Part shown: positions 1 to 5,522 of the stretch, in pieces | Layout: each line of letters opens with the position of its first letter | How positions within the stretch are numbered: the stretch's first letter is position 1 | Source of the DNA: Oleimicrobium sp037445575 | GTDB taxonomy: Bacteria > Zhuqueibacterota > Zhuqueibacteria > JANLFK01 > Oleimicrobiaceae | Assembly: GCA_037445575.1 (NCBI GenBank) | Contig: JBBIKH010000172.1 | Span: 1-7,708 of the forward strand | DNA length: 7,708 nt | Direction: 5' to 3' | Program-made: the position numbers and the translations under genes | The notes under the pieces: model-generated | Databases searched by the model: none | Told to the model about the DNA's origin: nothing | Seen by the model: only the letters and a program-made list of their open reading frames with translations

Positions 1-15
1 CTAGGTGCTGCGCGT

Positions 16-777
16 GTGATGGCCCTGACGCTGGGTTTGCTGTGCTGGGTTGGAGTCGTCAGGGCGCAGCAGTTTCCGGCGCCCAGAGGCTATGTGAACG
101 ACTTTGCTAACGTCATTGATGACGACTATGAGGCCAGGATCACTGCCGTTTGTCAAGAGGTCAAGCGCAAGACCGGTGCGGAGATCGCCGTCGTCACCAT
201 GCCCACCATTGGCGACTATGACTACCAGGACTATGCCAACAGGCTTTTTGAGGCCTGGGGCATAGGGGAGAAGGGCAAGCACAACGGTCTGCTCATCTTC
301 AACGCGGTGGCCGAGCGCAAGATCTGGATTGAGGTCGGCTACGGGCTGGAGGGGGCGATCAACGATGCGCGGGCGGGCGACATCTACCGCGAGCAGATCC
401 GGCCCTACCTGCGGCAGGGCGAGTATGGGAAAGGGCTGTTGGCAGGTACCATAGCGGCAGCTCAGCTCATCGCTGCTGAGTATGGTGTCACCTTGGAGCT
501 GGAGGATCTTCCCCTTGCTGCCCCTGCCGGTGGCCAGACCAGGGTGGGGCTCCCCATTTGCACGCTCCTCTTCATCCTGCTGGTGCTGCTGCTGTTGGCC
601 AGGGGAGGCGGCCTTTTTCCGTTCCTCGTCTTTAGCTCCCTGTTCGGCCCCTCGCGTCGAGGCGGACCCTGGGGAGGCGGGTTCGGAGGCGGGTTCGGCG
701 GTGGTGGATTCGGTGGCGGTTTTGGTGGATTCGGAGGAGGTGCCAGCGGAGGAGGCGGAGCCGGAGGGGGCTATTAG
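16..777 (+). CDS. TPM-domain (YgcG-like) secreted, membrane-anchored protein; 5' end uncertain
   Basis: The 253-residue product has a hydrophobic N-terminus ending in VVRA-QQ (likely signal peptide, cleavage after about residue 17), a TPM domain at about residues 24-155, a hydrophobic segment at about 179-197, and a glycine-rich tail from 216 to the end. The TPM signature is clear: VGYGLEGAINDARAGDIYRE followed by a YGKGLLAGT segment. The TPM domain would lie outside the cytoplasmic membrane. The family is widespread; plant and cyanobacterial members (TLP18.3/Psb32) act in photosystem II repair, but the bacterial YgcG-like role is unknown. Its usual genomic partner is LemA, encoded two genes downstream. 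The start is open: the frame continues to base 1 without a stop, GTG at 16 has AGGTG at 3-7 as a possible ribosome site, but the signal peptide then lacks a positive n-region, and the Arg just upstream suggests a start left of the window. Confidence 0.88.
   Translation: MMALTLGLLCWVGVVRAQQFPAPRGYVNDFANVIDDDYEARITAVCQEVKRKTGAEIAVVTMPTIGDYDYQDYANRLFEAWGIGEKGKHNGLLIFNAVAERKIWIEVGYGLEGAINDARAGDIYREQIRPYLRQGEYGKGLLAGTIAAAQLIAAEYGVTLELEDLPLAAPAGGQTRVGLPICTLLFILLVLLLLARGGGLFPFLVFSSLFGPSRRGGPWGGGFGGGFGGGGFGGGFGGFGGGASGGGGAGGGY
661..774 (+). repeat. Glycine-rich repeat tract encoding the TPM protein tail
   Basis: This segment is built of imperfect GGN triplets interrupted by TTC/TTT codons. It encodes about 38 residues, mostly Gly-Gly-Phe units that become Gly-Gly-Ala/Ser near the end and finish in Tyr. 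Such low-complexity tails are common after the transmembrane segment in TPM/YgcG proteins. The tract could vary in length between strains through slippage; that is inference from its repetitive nature. Confidence 0.8.
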
Positions 778-792
778 GTCGATGGCCAGCTC

Positions 793-836
793 AGGGGCGC
801 GCGGGCACCGAACCCGGGAGTGCGAAGGCCGCCCCT
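793..836 (+). other. Possible stem-loop in the spacer between the TPM and nucleotidyltransferase genes
   Basis: AGGGGCG at 793-799 is complementary to CGCCCCT at 830-836, with a possible inner stem GCAC 805-808 / GTGC 820-823. It ends just before the GGAGGAAGG ribosome site at 840-848. No T-run follows, so it is not a standard intrinsic terminator; it could be an mRNA processing or stability element, or chance pairing in GC-rich DNA. Confidence 0.25.
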
Positions 837-839
837 TGT

Positions 840-848
840 GGAGGAAGG
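840..848 (+). promoter_or_regulatory. Ribosome binding site fixing the nucleotidyltransferase start
   Basis: GGAGGAAGG lies close before ATG 851. It supports a 240-residue protein rather than a longer product reaching back into the TPM gene to an ATG at 482. Confidence 0.75.
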
Positions 849-850
849 TA

Positions 851-1573
851 ATGGCAAAAGTACCGCATACCCCAGAAGAAATCTTTGAGGCGTTTGTGGC
901 CGATTATCGCGCCGCCTTCGGCGATCAGCTCGTGGCGATCATCCTTTACGGCAGCGGCGCACGGGGCGAGTATGTGCGCAAACGCTCGGATATCAACTTC
1001 CTTATCGTCCTCACGGAAGACGGCATGCGGGAGCTGGCAAAGGCACTGCCTCTGGTGGGCAAGTGGCGAAGGCGGAACGTAAGCACCCCGCTGTTCATGA
1101 CCCCCGAGTATATCACCACCTCCCTGGACAGCTTTCCCATGGAATTTCTGGCGTTGCAGCGGCACCATCGCGTGGTGTACGGGGAGGACCCTCTGGCGGC
1201 TCTCGCCATTGACCAGCAGCTCTTGCGCCTGCAATGCGAGCGGGAATTGAAGGGGAAGTTACTTCACCTGCGCGAGGGATATCTGGCCACCGAGGGCCGG
1301 GCTCGCCCCTTGACGGCGCTCATCAGGCGTTCGCTGATGACGTTTGTGCCCCTGTTCGAGGCTTTGCTTGTGCTGAAGGGGGTGGAGGTGCCCACGGGCA
1401 AGAAGGAGGTCGTCGCCAAAACGGCGGAAACCTTTGGCCTTGACAGCGGGCTATTCACCGAACTCTTGCGCGTGTGGGACGGTGAGAAGCAGAAGGCCCA
1501 GGCGCTCAAGGGCCTCACGCAACAGTACATTTGGGAAGTGCGAAAATTGGCGCTCATCGTAGACAAGCCTTAG
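851..1573 (+). CDS. Nucleotidyltransferase-fold protein (pol beta superfamily) with DxN metal motif
   Basis: The 240-residue product has no signal peptide or membrane segment, so it should be cytoplasmic. The N-terminal third (about 10-115) is a nucleotidyltransferase fold: LYGSGARGE at 32-40 is the GS loop, followed by SDIN at 46-49 in place of the usual SDID/SDLD. FPMEFL (Glu98) could supply the third acidic residue, and VYGEDPL (109-115) closes the domain. The rest (116-240) looks all-helical, as in proteins where a helical bundle binds the acceptor substrate. The family includes antibiotic nucleotidyltransferases and MNT antitoxins, but nothing here shows the substrate, and I see no HEPN toxin partner. 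The start is chosen because GGAGGAAGG at 840-848 precedes ATG 851; the reading frame is open further upstream but that part overlaps the TPM gene and looks non-coding. It lies between TPM and LemA genes, 19 bases before lemA. Confidence 0.85.
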   Translation: MAKVPHTPEEIFEAFVADYRAAFGDQLVAIILYGSGARGEYVRKRSDINFLIVLTEDGMRELAKALPLVGKWRRRNVSTPLFMTPEYITTSLDSFPMEFLALQRHHRVVYGEDPLAALAIDQQLLRLQCERELKGKLLHLREGYLATEGRARPLTALIRRSLMTFVPLFEALLVLKGVEVPTGKKEVVAKTAETFGLDSGLFTELLRVWDGEKQKAQALKGLTQQYIWEVRKLALIVDKP

Positions 1574-1592
1574 GCAAACGAAGGAGGAAACC

Positions 1593-2174
1593 ATGCGCAG
1601 GACTGGCTCGCTCGTTTTGATAGTGCTCGTTGTCGTCATCCTCTTCTTAGCACTGCGAGGCTGTTCCACCTACAATGCGCTCGTGGGCTCGGATGAGGAG
1701 GTGAAGGCTGCGTGGGCACAAGTGGAGAACCAGTACCAGCGGCGTTACGACCTGATCCCCAATCTGGTCGAAACGGTCAAGGGGTACGCCGCCCATGAGC
1801 GGGAGACGCTCATTGCCGTGACCGAGGCGCGCGCCAAGGTGGGCCAGGCAAGGACGCCGCAGGAGGTCATCGAGGCCAACGACCAACTCTCTTCTGCCCT
1901 GGCCCGGCTGTTGGTGGTGGTGGAACGCTACCCGGAGTTGAAGGCGAACGAGAACTTTATCCGGTTGCAGGATGAGTTGGCCGGTACCGAGAATCGCATT
2001 GCAGTGGAGCGCCGGCGCTATACCGAGGTGGTGCAAAAGTACAACACCATGGTCAGGCGCTTCCCCACCAACATCATCGCTGGATTGTTCAACTTCAAGC
2101 TGAGGGAGACGTTCGAGGCGGCGGCTCCTGCGCGGGAGGCCCCTCGTGTCGATTTCGGCAGCGGCGGTCGGTAG
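1593..2174 (+). CDS. lemA: LemA family membrane protein
   Basis: The 193-residue product matches LemA along its whole length. It has a short Arg-rich start, one membrane helix at about residues 5-22, then a periplasmic helical domain. Family hallmarks are visible: YNALV (27-31), VKAAWAQVENQYQRRYDLIP, NLVETVKGYA, the ERYPELKAN segment, LQDELAGTENRIAVERRRY, and the closing YNTMVRRFP. The size is normal for the family. Bacterial LemA function is not firmly known; the fold is a long helical hairpin or bundle facing outside the cytoplasmic membrane, and the gene is commonly adjacent to TPM-domain genes, as here apart from one intervening gene. Cys24 right after the membrane helix (LALRGC) resembles a weak lipobox, with an unusual Arg at -2. 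AAGGAGG at 1581-1587, five bases before the ATG, is a strong ribosome site. Confidence 0.93.
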   Translation: MRRTGSLVLIVLVVVILFLALRGCSTYNALVGSDEEVKAAWAQVENQYQRRYDLIPNLVETVKGYAAHERETLIAVTEARAKVGQARTPQEVIEANDQLSSALARLLVVVERYPELKANENFIRLQDELAGTENRIAVERRRYTEVVQKYNTMVRRFPTNIIAGLFNFKLRETFEAAAPAREAPRVDFGSGGR

Positions 2175-2237
2175 CACTCGGCTGCTGCGCGGTTGGACGT
2201 GCAGGGCAGCCAACACTGCCCGAAGTTGAACGTCTCC
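2087..2237 (+). repeat. Inverted repeat linking the 3' end of lemA with the cstA leader
   Basis: The 16-base element at 2222-2237 (GAAGTTGAACGTCTCC) is complementary in two overlapping halves to two sites inside lemA. Bases 2222-2231 pair with GTTCAACTTC at 2087-2096. Bases 2228-2237 pair with GGAGACGTTC at 2105-2114, extendable by a G.U and an A-U pair. The two pairings share GAAC and are mutually exclusive. This could be an RNA switch between lemA and cstA, or a coincidence; no T-run or known riboswitch motif is seen. Confidence 0.3.
2204..2221 (+). other. Small stem-loop between lemA and cstA
   Basis: GGGCAG at 2204-2209 and CTGCCC at 2216-2221 form a perfect 6-bp stem with a 6-base loop. 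GAAGTTG follows rather than a T-run, so it is unlikely to be a complete intrinsic terminator. It abuts the inverted-repeat element at 2222-2237. It might attenuate or mark a processing site in the 85-base lemA-cstA spacer. Confidence 0.35.
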
Positions 2238-2259
2238 ATACGACCCCAGAGGAAAAGGA

Positions 2260-3882
2260 ATGAGTGCACTGCTGCTTGTCCTGAGCGGGATGGTGCTGTT
2301 TGTGCTCGCCTATGTGGGGTACGGCGGCTTTATTGCAAGGAGGCTGGGCATCGATGGCGGGCGCCCCACGCCGGCCGAGACCATGAACGACGGCGTGGAC
2401 TATGTGCCCACCAAGGCGCCGGTAGTTCTGGGGCACCACTTTGCTTCTATCGCCGGGGCCGGCCCGATCGTGGGCCCGGTTATGGCCTCCATTTTTGGCT
2501 GGCTGCCGGTCTATCTGTGGATCGTGGTCGGCGGCATCTTTGTGGGCGCCGTACACGACTTTAGCTCATTGGTGGCCTCCCTCCGTCATCGCGGCAAGTC
2601 CATCGGCGAAGTCATAGAGGAGCATATCGGCAGGAACGGCAAAGTCCTGTTCCTGCTTTTTTCTTGGTCAACCCTGATTCTGGTCATCGCTGTGTTTACC
2701 CAGCTCGTGGCCAAGACCTTCGAGCAGGTGCCGTCGTCGGCGACGGCCTCGGTGTTGTTCATGGTGCTGGCGATCGGCTTCGGCGTGGGCGTCTACCGGC
2801 AACGCCTTCCCCTGGTGCTTGCTACTGTGGGGGGTGTTCTCTTGCTCTTTGCCTGCATCTACGTGGGGCAGAGGTGGCCGTTGTTCCTGCCTGCCGCAAC
2901 CTGGCGTTACCTGCTGCTGGCATATTGCTTCGCGGCGGCGGTGCTGCCCGTATGGTTCTTGCTCCAGCCCCGGGACTATCTGAATTCTTTCCTCCTCTAT
3001 GCTCTTCTTCTCGGTGGAGCGGTCGGCTTGGTGTTCGCCCGTCCCCAGGTGCAGCTGGCCCCGATTACCCGTTTTCATACCGACCTGGGTTACCTCTTTC
3101 CGGTCTTGTTCGTGACCGTCGCCTGCGGGGCGATCTCCGGCTTCCATTCCCTGGTGGCCTCCGGGACCACTGCCAAGCAAGTGGCCAAGGAGCGCGACGC
3201 AAAGCCTATCGGCTACGGGGCTATGCTTATTGAGTCCCTGCTTGCCATCGTGGCTCTCCTGACCGCGGCGACCATGGCCTCCGGTCGTCTTCACGAGCTG
3301 TATGCAGGCAAGAGCTTCGTGCAGATCTTTGTCGAAGGGGTAGGTCATTTCATGGCGCGCATCCCCGTGCTGGGACTGAAGGAGGAGGCGGCCACTATCT
3401 TCGCAGCGCTCGGGGTGTCTGCGTTTGTCTTGACCTCATTGGATACCAGCACCAGGCTGGCGCGCTTTGCGTTTCAAGAGTTTTTCGAAAGCGGCCGGCG
3501 AGGGGGCAAAGCTTCGTGGGTGACCAACCGCTACCTGGCTACGGCACTGACCGTCGTGGCCGCTTGGATCTTCCTTATCAGCGGCGGCTCGGATGCAATC
3601 TGGCCGGTATTTGGATCTGCCAACCAACTGCTTGCTGCGTTGGCCATGCTTGCCGTCTCGGTGTGGCTCGCCAAGAGAGGCACACCCAATAGCTTTGTGC
3701 GCTACCCAATGTTTTTCATGTTCTTGGTGACGCTTACGGCATTGGCTTCGCTGGTCTACAAGAATTTTACACGCGGGAACTACCTCCTGGTAGTGATAGG
3801 GGTGGTGCTCTTCTGCCTGGCTGGATTGCTAATCAGCCAGGCGGTGCGCAGCCTGCGGGCTGCCACGCGCAAGGCGACCTAA
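2260..3882 (+). CDS. CstA-family (carbon starvation) transporter, short form
   Basis: The 540-residue product is a polytopic membrane protein of the CstA family. Family landmarks: GGRPTPAETMNDGVDYVPTK in the N-terminal region, GHHFASIAGAGPIVGP at residues 58-73, HDFSSL at 99-104, SGFHSLVASGTTAKQ in the middle, SLDTSTRLARFAFQEFF from 393, and WPVFGSANQLLAAL from 448. E. coli relatives (CstA about 700, BtsT about 715 residues) are longer; this length fits the shorter form found in many bacteria. E. coli BtsT is a pyruvate:H+ symporter and CstA has been linked to peptide and pyruvate uptake, so pyruvate or a related small carboxylate or peptide is the best guess here. GAGGA a few bases before ATG 2260 serves as ribosome site. 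It heads a likely operon with a DASS symporter and a two-component system, with 55 bases to the next gene. No frameshift or missing motif is seen. Confidence 0.93.
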   Translation: MSALLLVLSGMVLFVLAYVGYGGFIARRLGIDGGRPTPAETMNDGVDYVPTKAPVVLGHHFASIAGAGPIVGPVMASIFGWLPVYLWIVVGGIFVGAVHDFSSLVASLRHRGKSIGEVIEEHIGRNGKVLFLLFSWSTLILVIAVFTQLVAKTFEQVPSSATASVLFMVLAIGFGVGVYRQRLPLVLATVGGVLLLFACIYVGQRWPLFLPAATWRYLLLAYCFAAAVLPVWFLLQPRDYLNSFLLYALLLGGAVGLVFARPQVQLAPITRFHTDLGYLFPVLFVTVACGAISGFHSLVASGTTAKQVAKERDAKPIGYGAMLIESLLAIVALLTAATMASGRLHELYAGKSFVQIFVEGVGHFMARIPVLGLKEEAATIFAALGVSAFVLTSLDTSTRLARFAFQEFFESGRRGGKASWVTNRYLATALTVVAAWIFLISGGSDAIWPVFGSANQLLAALAMLAVSVWLAKRGTPNSFVRYPMFFMFLVTLTALASLVYKNFTRGNYLLVVIGVVLFCLAGLLISQAVRSLRAATRKAT

Positions 3883-3913
3883 GCCCGGTCTATCCTGAGG
3901 GTGGAAGCAAAGA

Positions 3914-3935
3914 AAGGAGTTTCTGAGCAGCTCCT
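3914..3935 (+). promoter_or_regulatory. Distant Shine-Dalgarno inside a hairpin before the DASS gene
   Basis: AAGGAG at 3914-3919 is the only good ribosome site before ATG 3938, but it is 18 bases away. AGGAGTT (3915-3921) can pair with AGCTCCT (3929-3935), with one G.U pair and a 7-base loop, which would bury the site. The in-frame CTG at 3923 lies only 3 bases after it, so it is an unlikely start. This may be translational control of the transporter, or a poor start assignment. Confidence 0.4.
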
Positions 3936-3937
3936 CT

Positions 3938-5500
3938 ATGGCACGGGTGCCTGAAGAGGATTGTGAGCGGTCGCAGGCGGCACGTCCAGCCTGGCGATTG
4001 GGTGCACTATTGCTGGGGCCGGTGCTTTTTGCCGTCGCACTGTGGGGGATTCCTGCACAGGCGGACCTCAGTCCGGCAGGCAAGCGGGTGTTGGCTCTGG
4101 CGGTGCTCATGGCCTGGTGGTGGATAACCGAGGCTATCCCGGTCCCGGCGACGGCGCTGTTGCCCTTGGTCTTCTTGCCGCTGCTCAAGGTGCAGCCCAT
4201 CCGGGATGTGGCTTCGTGCTACGCTGACAGCACTATCTTCCTGTTCATGGGGGGCTTTTTCCTGGCGGTAAGCATGGAGCGGTGGGGCCTGCACCGCCGT
4301 CTGGCGCTCCACGTGATCCGCCTCGTGGGGTCCAATCCTCGTACCCTCGTCCTGGGCTTCATGGTTGCCACCGCAGCCCTGTCCATGTGGATCTCCAACA
4401 CCGCCACCGCGCTCATGATGTACCCCTTAGCCTTAGCCCTCATTGCTCATCTTGGTCACGGGGGCAGGGCCCTGGAGGAGCGGTCATACGCTCGCCTCAA
4501 GATCGCGTTGATGCTGGGGGTGGCCTACGGCGCCAGCATCGGGGGCATCGGCACCTTGATCGGTACACCGCCCAACCTGATCTTCGCTGCCCAGCTGGCG
4601 CGGCTTTTCCCTGAGGCACCACCATTTGGCTTTTTGGAGTGGATGAAGGTGGGTCTGCCCTTCGTGCTTCTTTTTCTGCCGCTGAGTTGGTTGGTGCTCA
4701 CGCGCCTGGTGTTCCCGCTGGGAAAGGAGAGCGTGGCGCAGGGTCGGCAGCTGGTCAAGGAGGAGCTTGCGCGGTTGGGCCGTCCTTCGCGCGGCGAATG
4801 GCTGGCTGGCATGGTCTTTCTGCTCACGGCGCTGGCGTGGGTGAGTAGGGCCGATGTCGACTTCGGAGCGGTGCGCATACCAGGCTGGGCGACTCTGCTG
4901 GGCGTGGGCGCTCTGGTCAACGACGCGACCGTTGCCATGGCGGCAGCGGTACTCCTCTTTCTATTGCCCGTCGATCTTGGGCGGAGGGAGTTTGTTCTCG
5001 ACTGGCAGACGGCCCGTGGCATTCCTTGGGGCGTGCTGATTTTGTTCGGCGGCGGCATTGCGCTGGCTGGGGCCTTCGAGAGCTGCGGCCTAGCGGCCTG
5101 GGTGGGACATAGGCTGTCACTACTGCGCACCCTGCCGCCCCTTGTCTTTGTGGTGATGGTCTGCCTGACTATCACCTTCCTCACCGAAGTGACCTCAAAC
5201 ACGGCTGTCGCCTCGATCTTTATCCCTGTGCTGGCGGCCGCGGGCGTGGCTGTGGGGATACATCCGCTGCTGCTGATGATCCCGGGGGCCATCTCTGCCT
5301 CGTGCGCCTTCATGTTGCCGGTGGCCACGCCCCCTAACGCCATCGTTTTTGCCTCCGGCCATGTGTCTATTCCGCAGATGGCGCGAGCAGGGGTGCTCTT
5401 GAACTTCTTGGGGGTGATCCTCGTTACATTAGTGGTGTTTCTGGTAGCTGTGCCTGCGTTTGGGATCAAGATGGGCACGCTACCGACCTGGGCGCATTGA
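3938..5500 (+). CDS. DASS/SLC13 family sodium:anion (dicarboxylate or sulfate) symporter
   Basis: The 520-residue product is a polytopic inner-membrane carrier of the divalent anion:Na+ symporter family. Both inverted halves carry the diagnostic motifs. First half: MWISNTATALMM with Ser153-Asn154-Thr155, then IGTPPN at 208-213. Second half: TEVTSNTAVASIFIP with Ser420-Asn421-Thr422, then ATPPNAIVF from 463. In VcINDY the two SNT motifs form Na+ and carboxylate binding sites, so Na+-coupled uptake of C4-dicarboxylates is the leading inference; sulfate or other anions cannot be excluded from motifs alone. The N-terminus (about 20 residues) is charged and cytosolic, followed by LLLGPVLFAVALW and WWWITEAIPVPATALLPLV, typical of the family. 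The ATG is 18 bases from the nearest Shine-Dalgarno, so the exact start is less sure than the identity. It lies 55 bases after cstA and 22 before the kinase gene, which suggests co-transcription. Confidence 0.93.
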   Translation: MARVPEEDCERSQAARPAWRLGALLLGPVLFAVALWGIPAQADLSPAGKRVLALAVLMAWWWITEAIPVPATALLPLVFLPLLKVQPIRDVASCYADSTIFLFMGGFFLAVSMERWGLHRRLALHVIRLVGSNPRTLVLGFMVATAALSMWISNTATALMMYPLALALIAHLGHGGRALEERSYARLKIALMLGVAYGASIGGIGTLIGTPPNLIFAAQLARLFPEAPPFGFLEWMKVGLPFVLLFLPLSWLVLTRLVFPLGKESVAQGRQLVKEELARLGRPSRGEWLAGMVFLLTALAWVSRADVDFGAVRIPGWATLLGVGALVNDATVAMAAAVLLFLLPVDLGRREFVLDWQTARGIPWGVLILFGGGIALAGAFESCGLAAWVGHRLSLLRTLPPLVFVVMVCLTITFLTEVTSNTAVASIFIPVLAAAGVAVGIHPLLLMIPGAISASCAFMLPVATPPNAIVFASGHVSIPQMARAGVLLNFLGVILVTLVVFLVAVPAFGIKMGTLPTWAH

Positions 5501-5507
5501 AGGCCAT

Positions 5508-5514
5508 AGGAGAG
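5508..5514 (+). promoter_or_regulatory. Ribosome binding site fixing the histidine kinase start
   Basis: AGGAGAG sits 8 bases before ATG 5523. It favours this start over the in-frame ATG at 5460, 5469 or so upstream inside the DASS gene, whose extra residues do not look like part of the kinase. Confidence 0.8.
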
Positions 5515-5522
5515 CCAGAGGC

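Noticed and set aside
661..774. Tandem DNA repeat or CRISPR-like array
   Set aside because: The repetitiveness is explained by Gly-Gly-Phe codons in the tail of a TPM protein; there are no spacers or fixed repeat units.
482..850. Upstream extension of the nucleotidyltransferase frame to ATG 482
   Set aside because: The extra part overlaps the TPM gene, is rich in Ser/Trp/Cys runs mirroring its Gly-rich tail, and the strong ribosome site at 840-848 supports ATG 851.
2191..2210. Possible sigma-54 promoter (TTGGACGTGCAGGGC) before cstA
   Set aside because: At the required spacing from GG (2195-2196) the -12 element reads CA instead of GC, so the consensus fails.
2204..2230. Intrinsic terminator after lemA
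   Set aside because: A 6-bp hairpin exists but is followed by GAAGTTGAAC, not a T-run.
2193..2564. Plus-strand open frame of 123 codons across the lemA-cstA spacer
   Set aside because: Most of it overlaps the conserved start of the CstA protein in another frame; Cys/Arg-rich with no domain.
4525..5478. Long antisense open frame (317 codons) opposite the DASS gene, and other long minus-strand frames
   Set aside because: Composition is Ser/Thr/Arg/Pro-rich with no recognisable domain, and it lies wholly opposite a gene with clear SLC13 motifs. It is a GC-rich shadow frame.
5460..5522. Longer kinase start at 5460 inside the DASS gene
   Set aside because: A well-placed AGGAGAG precedes ATG 5523 and the extra residues do not resemble the helical N-terminal domain.
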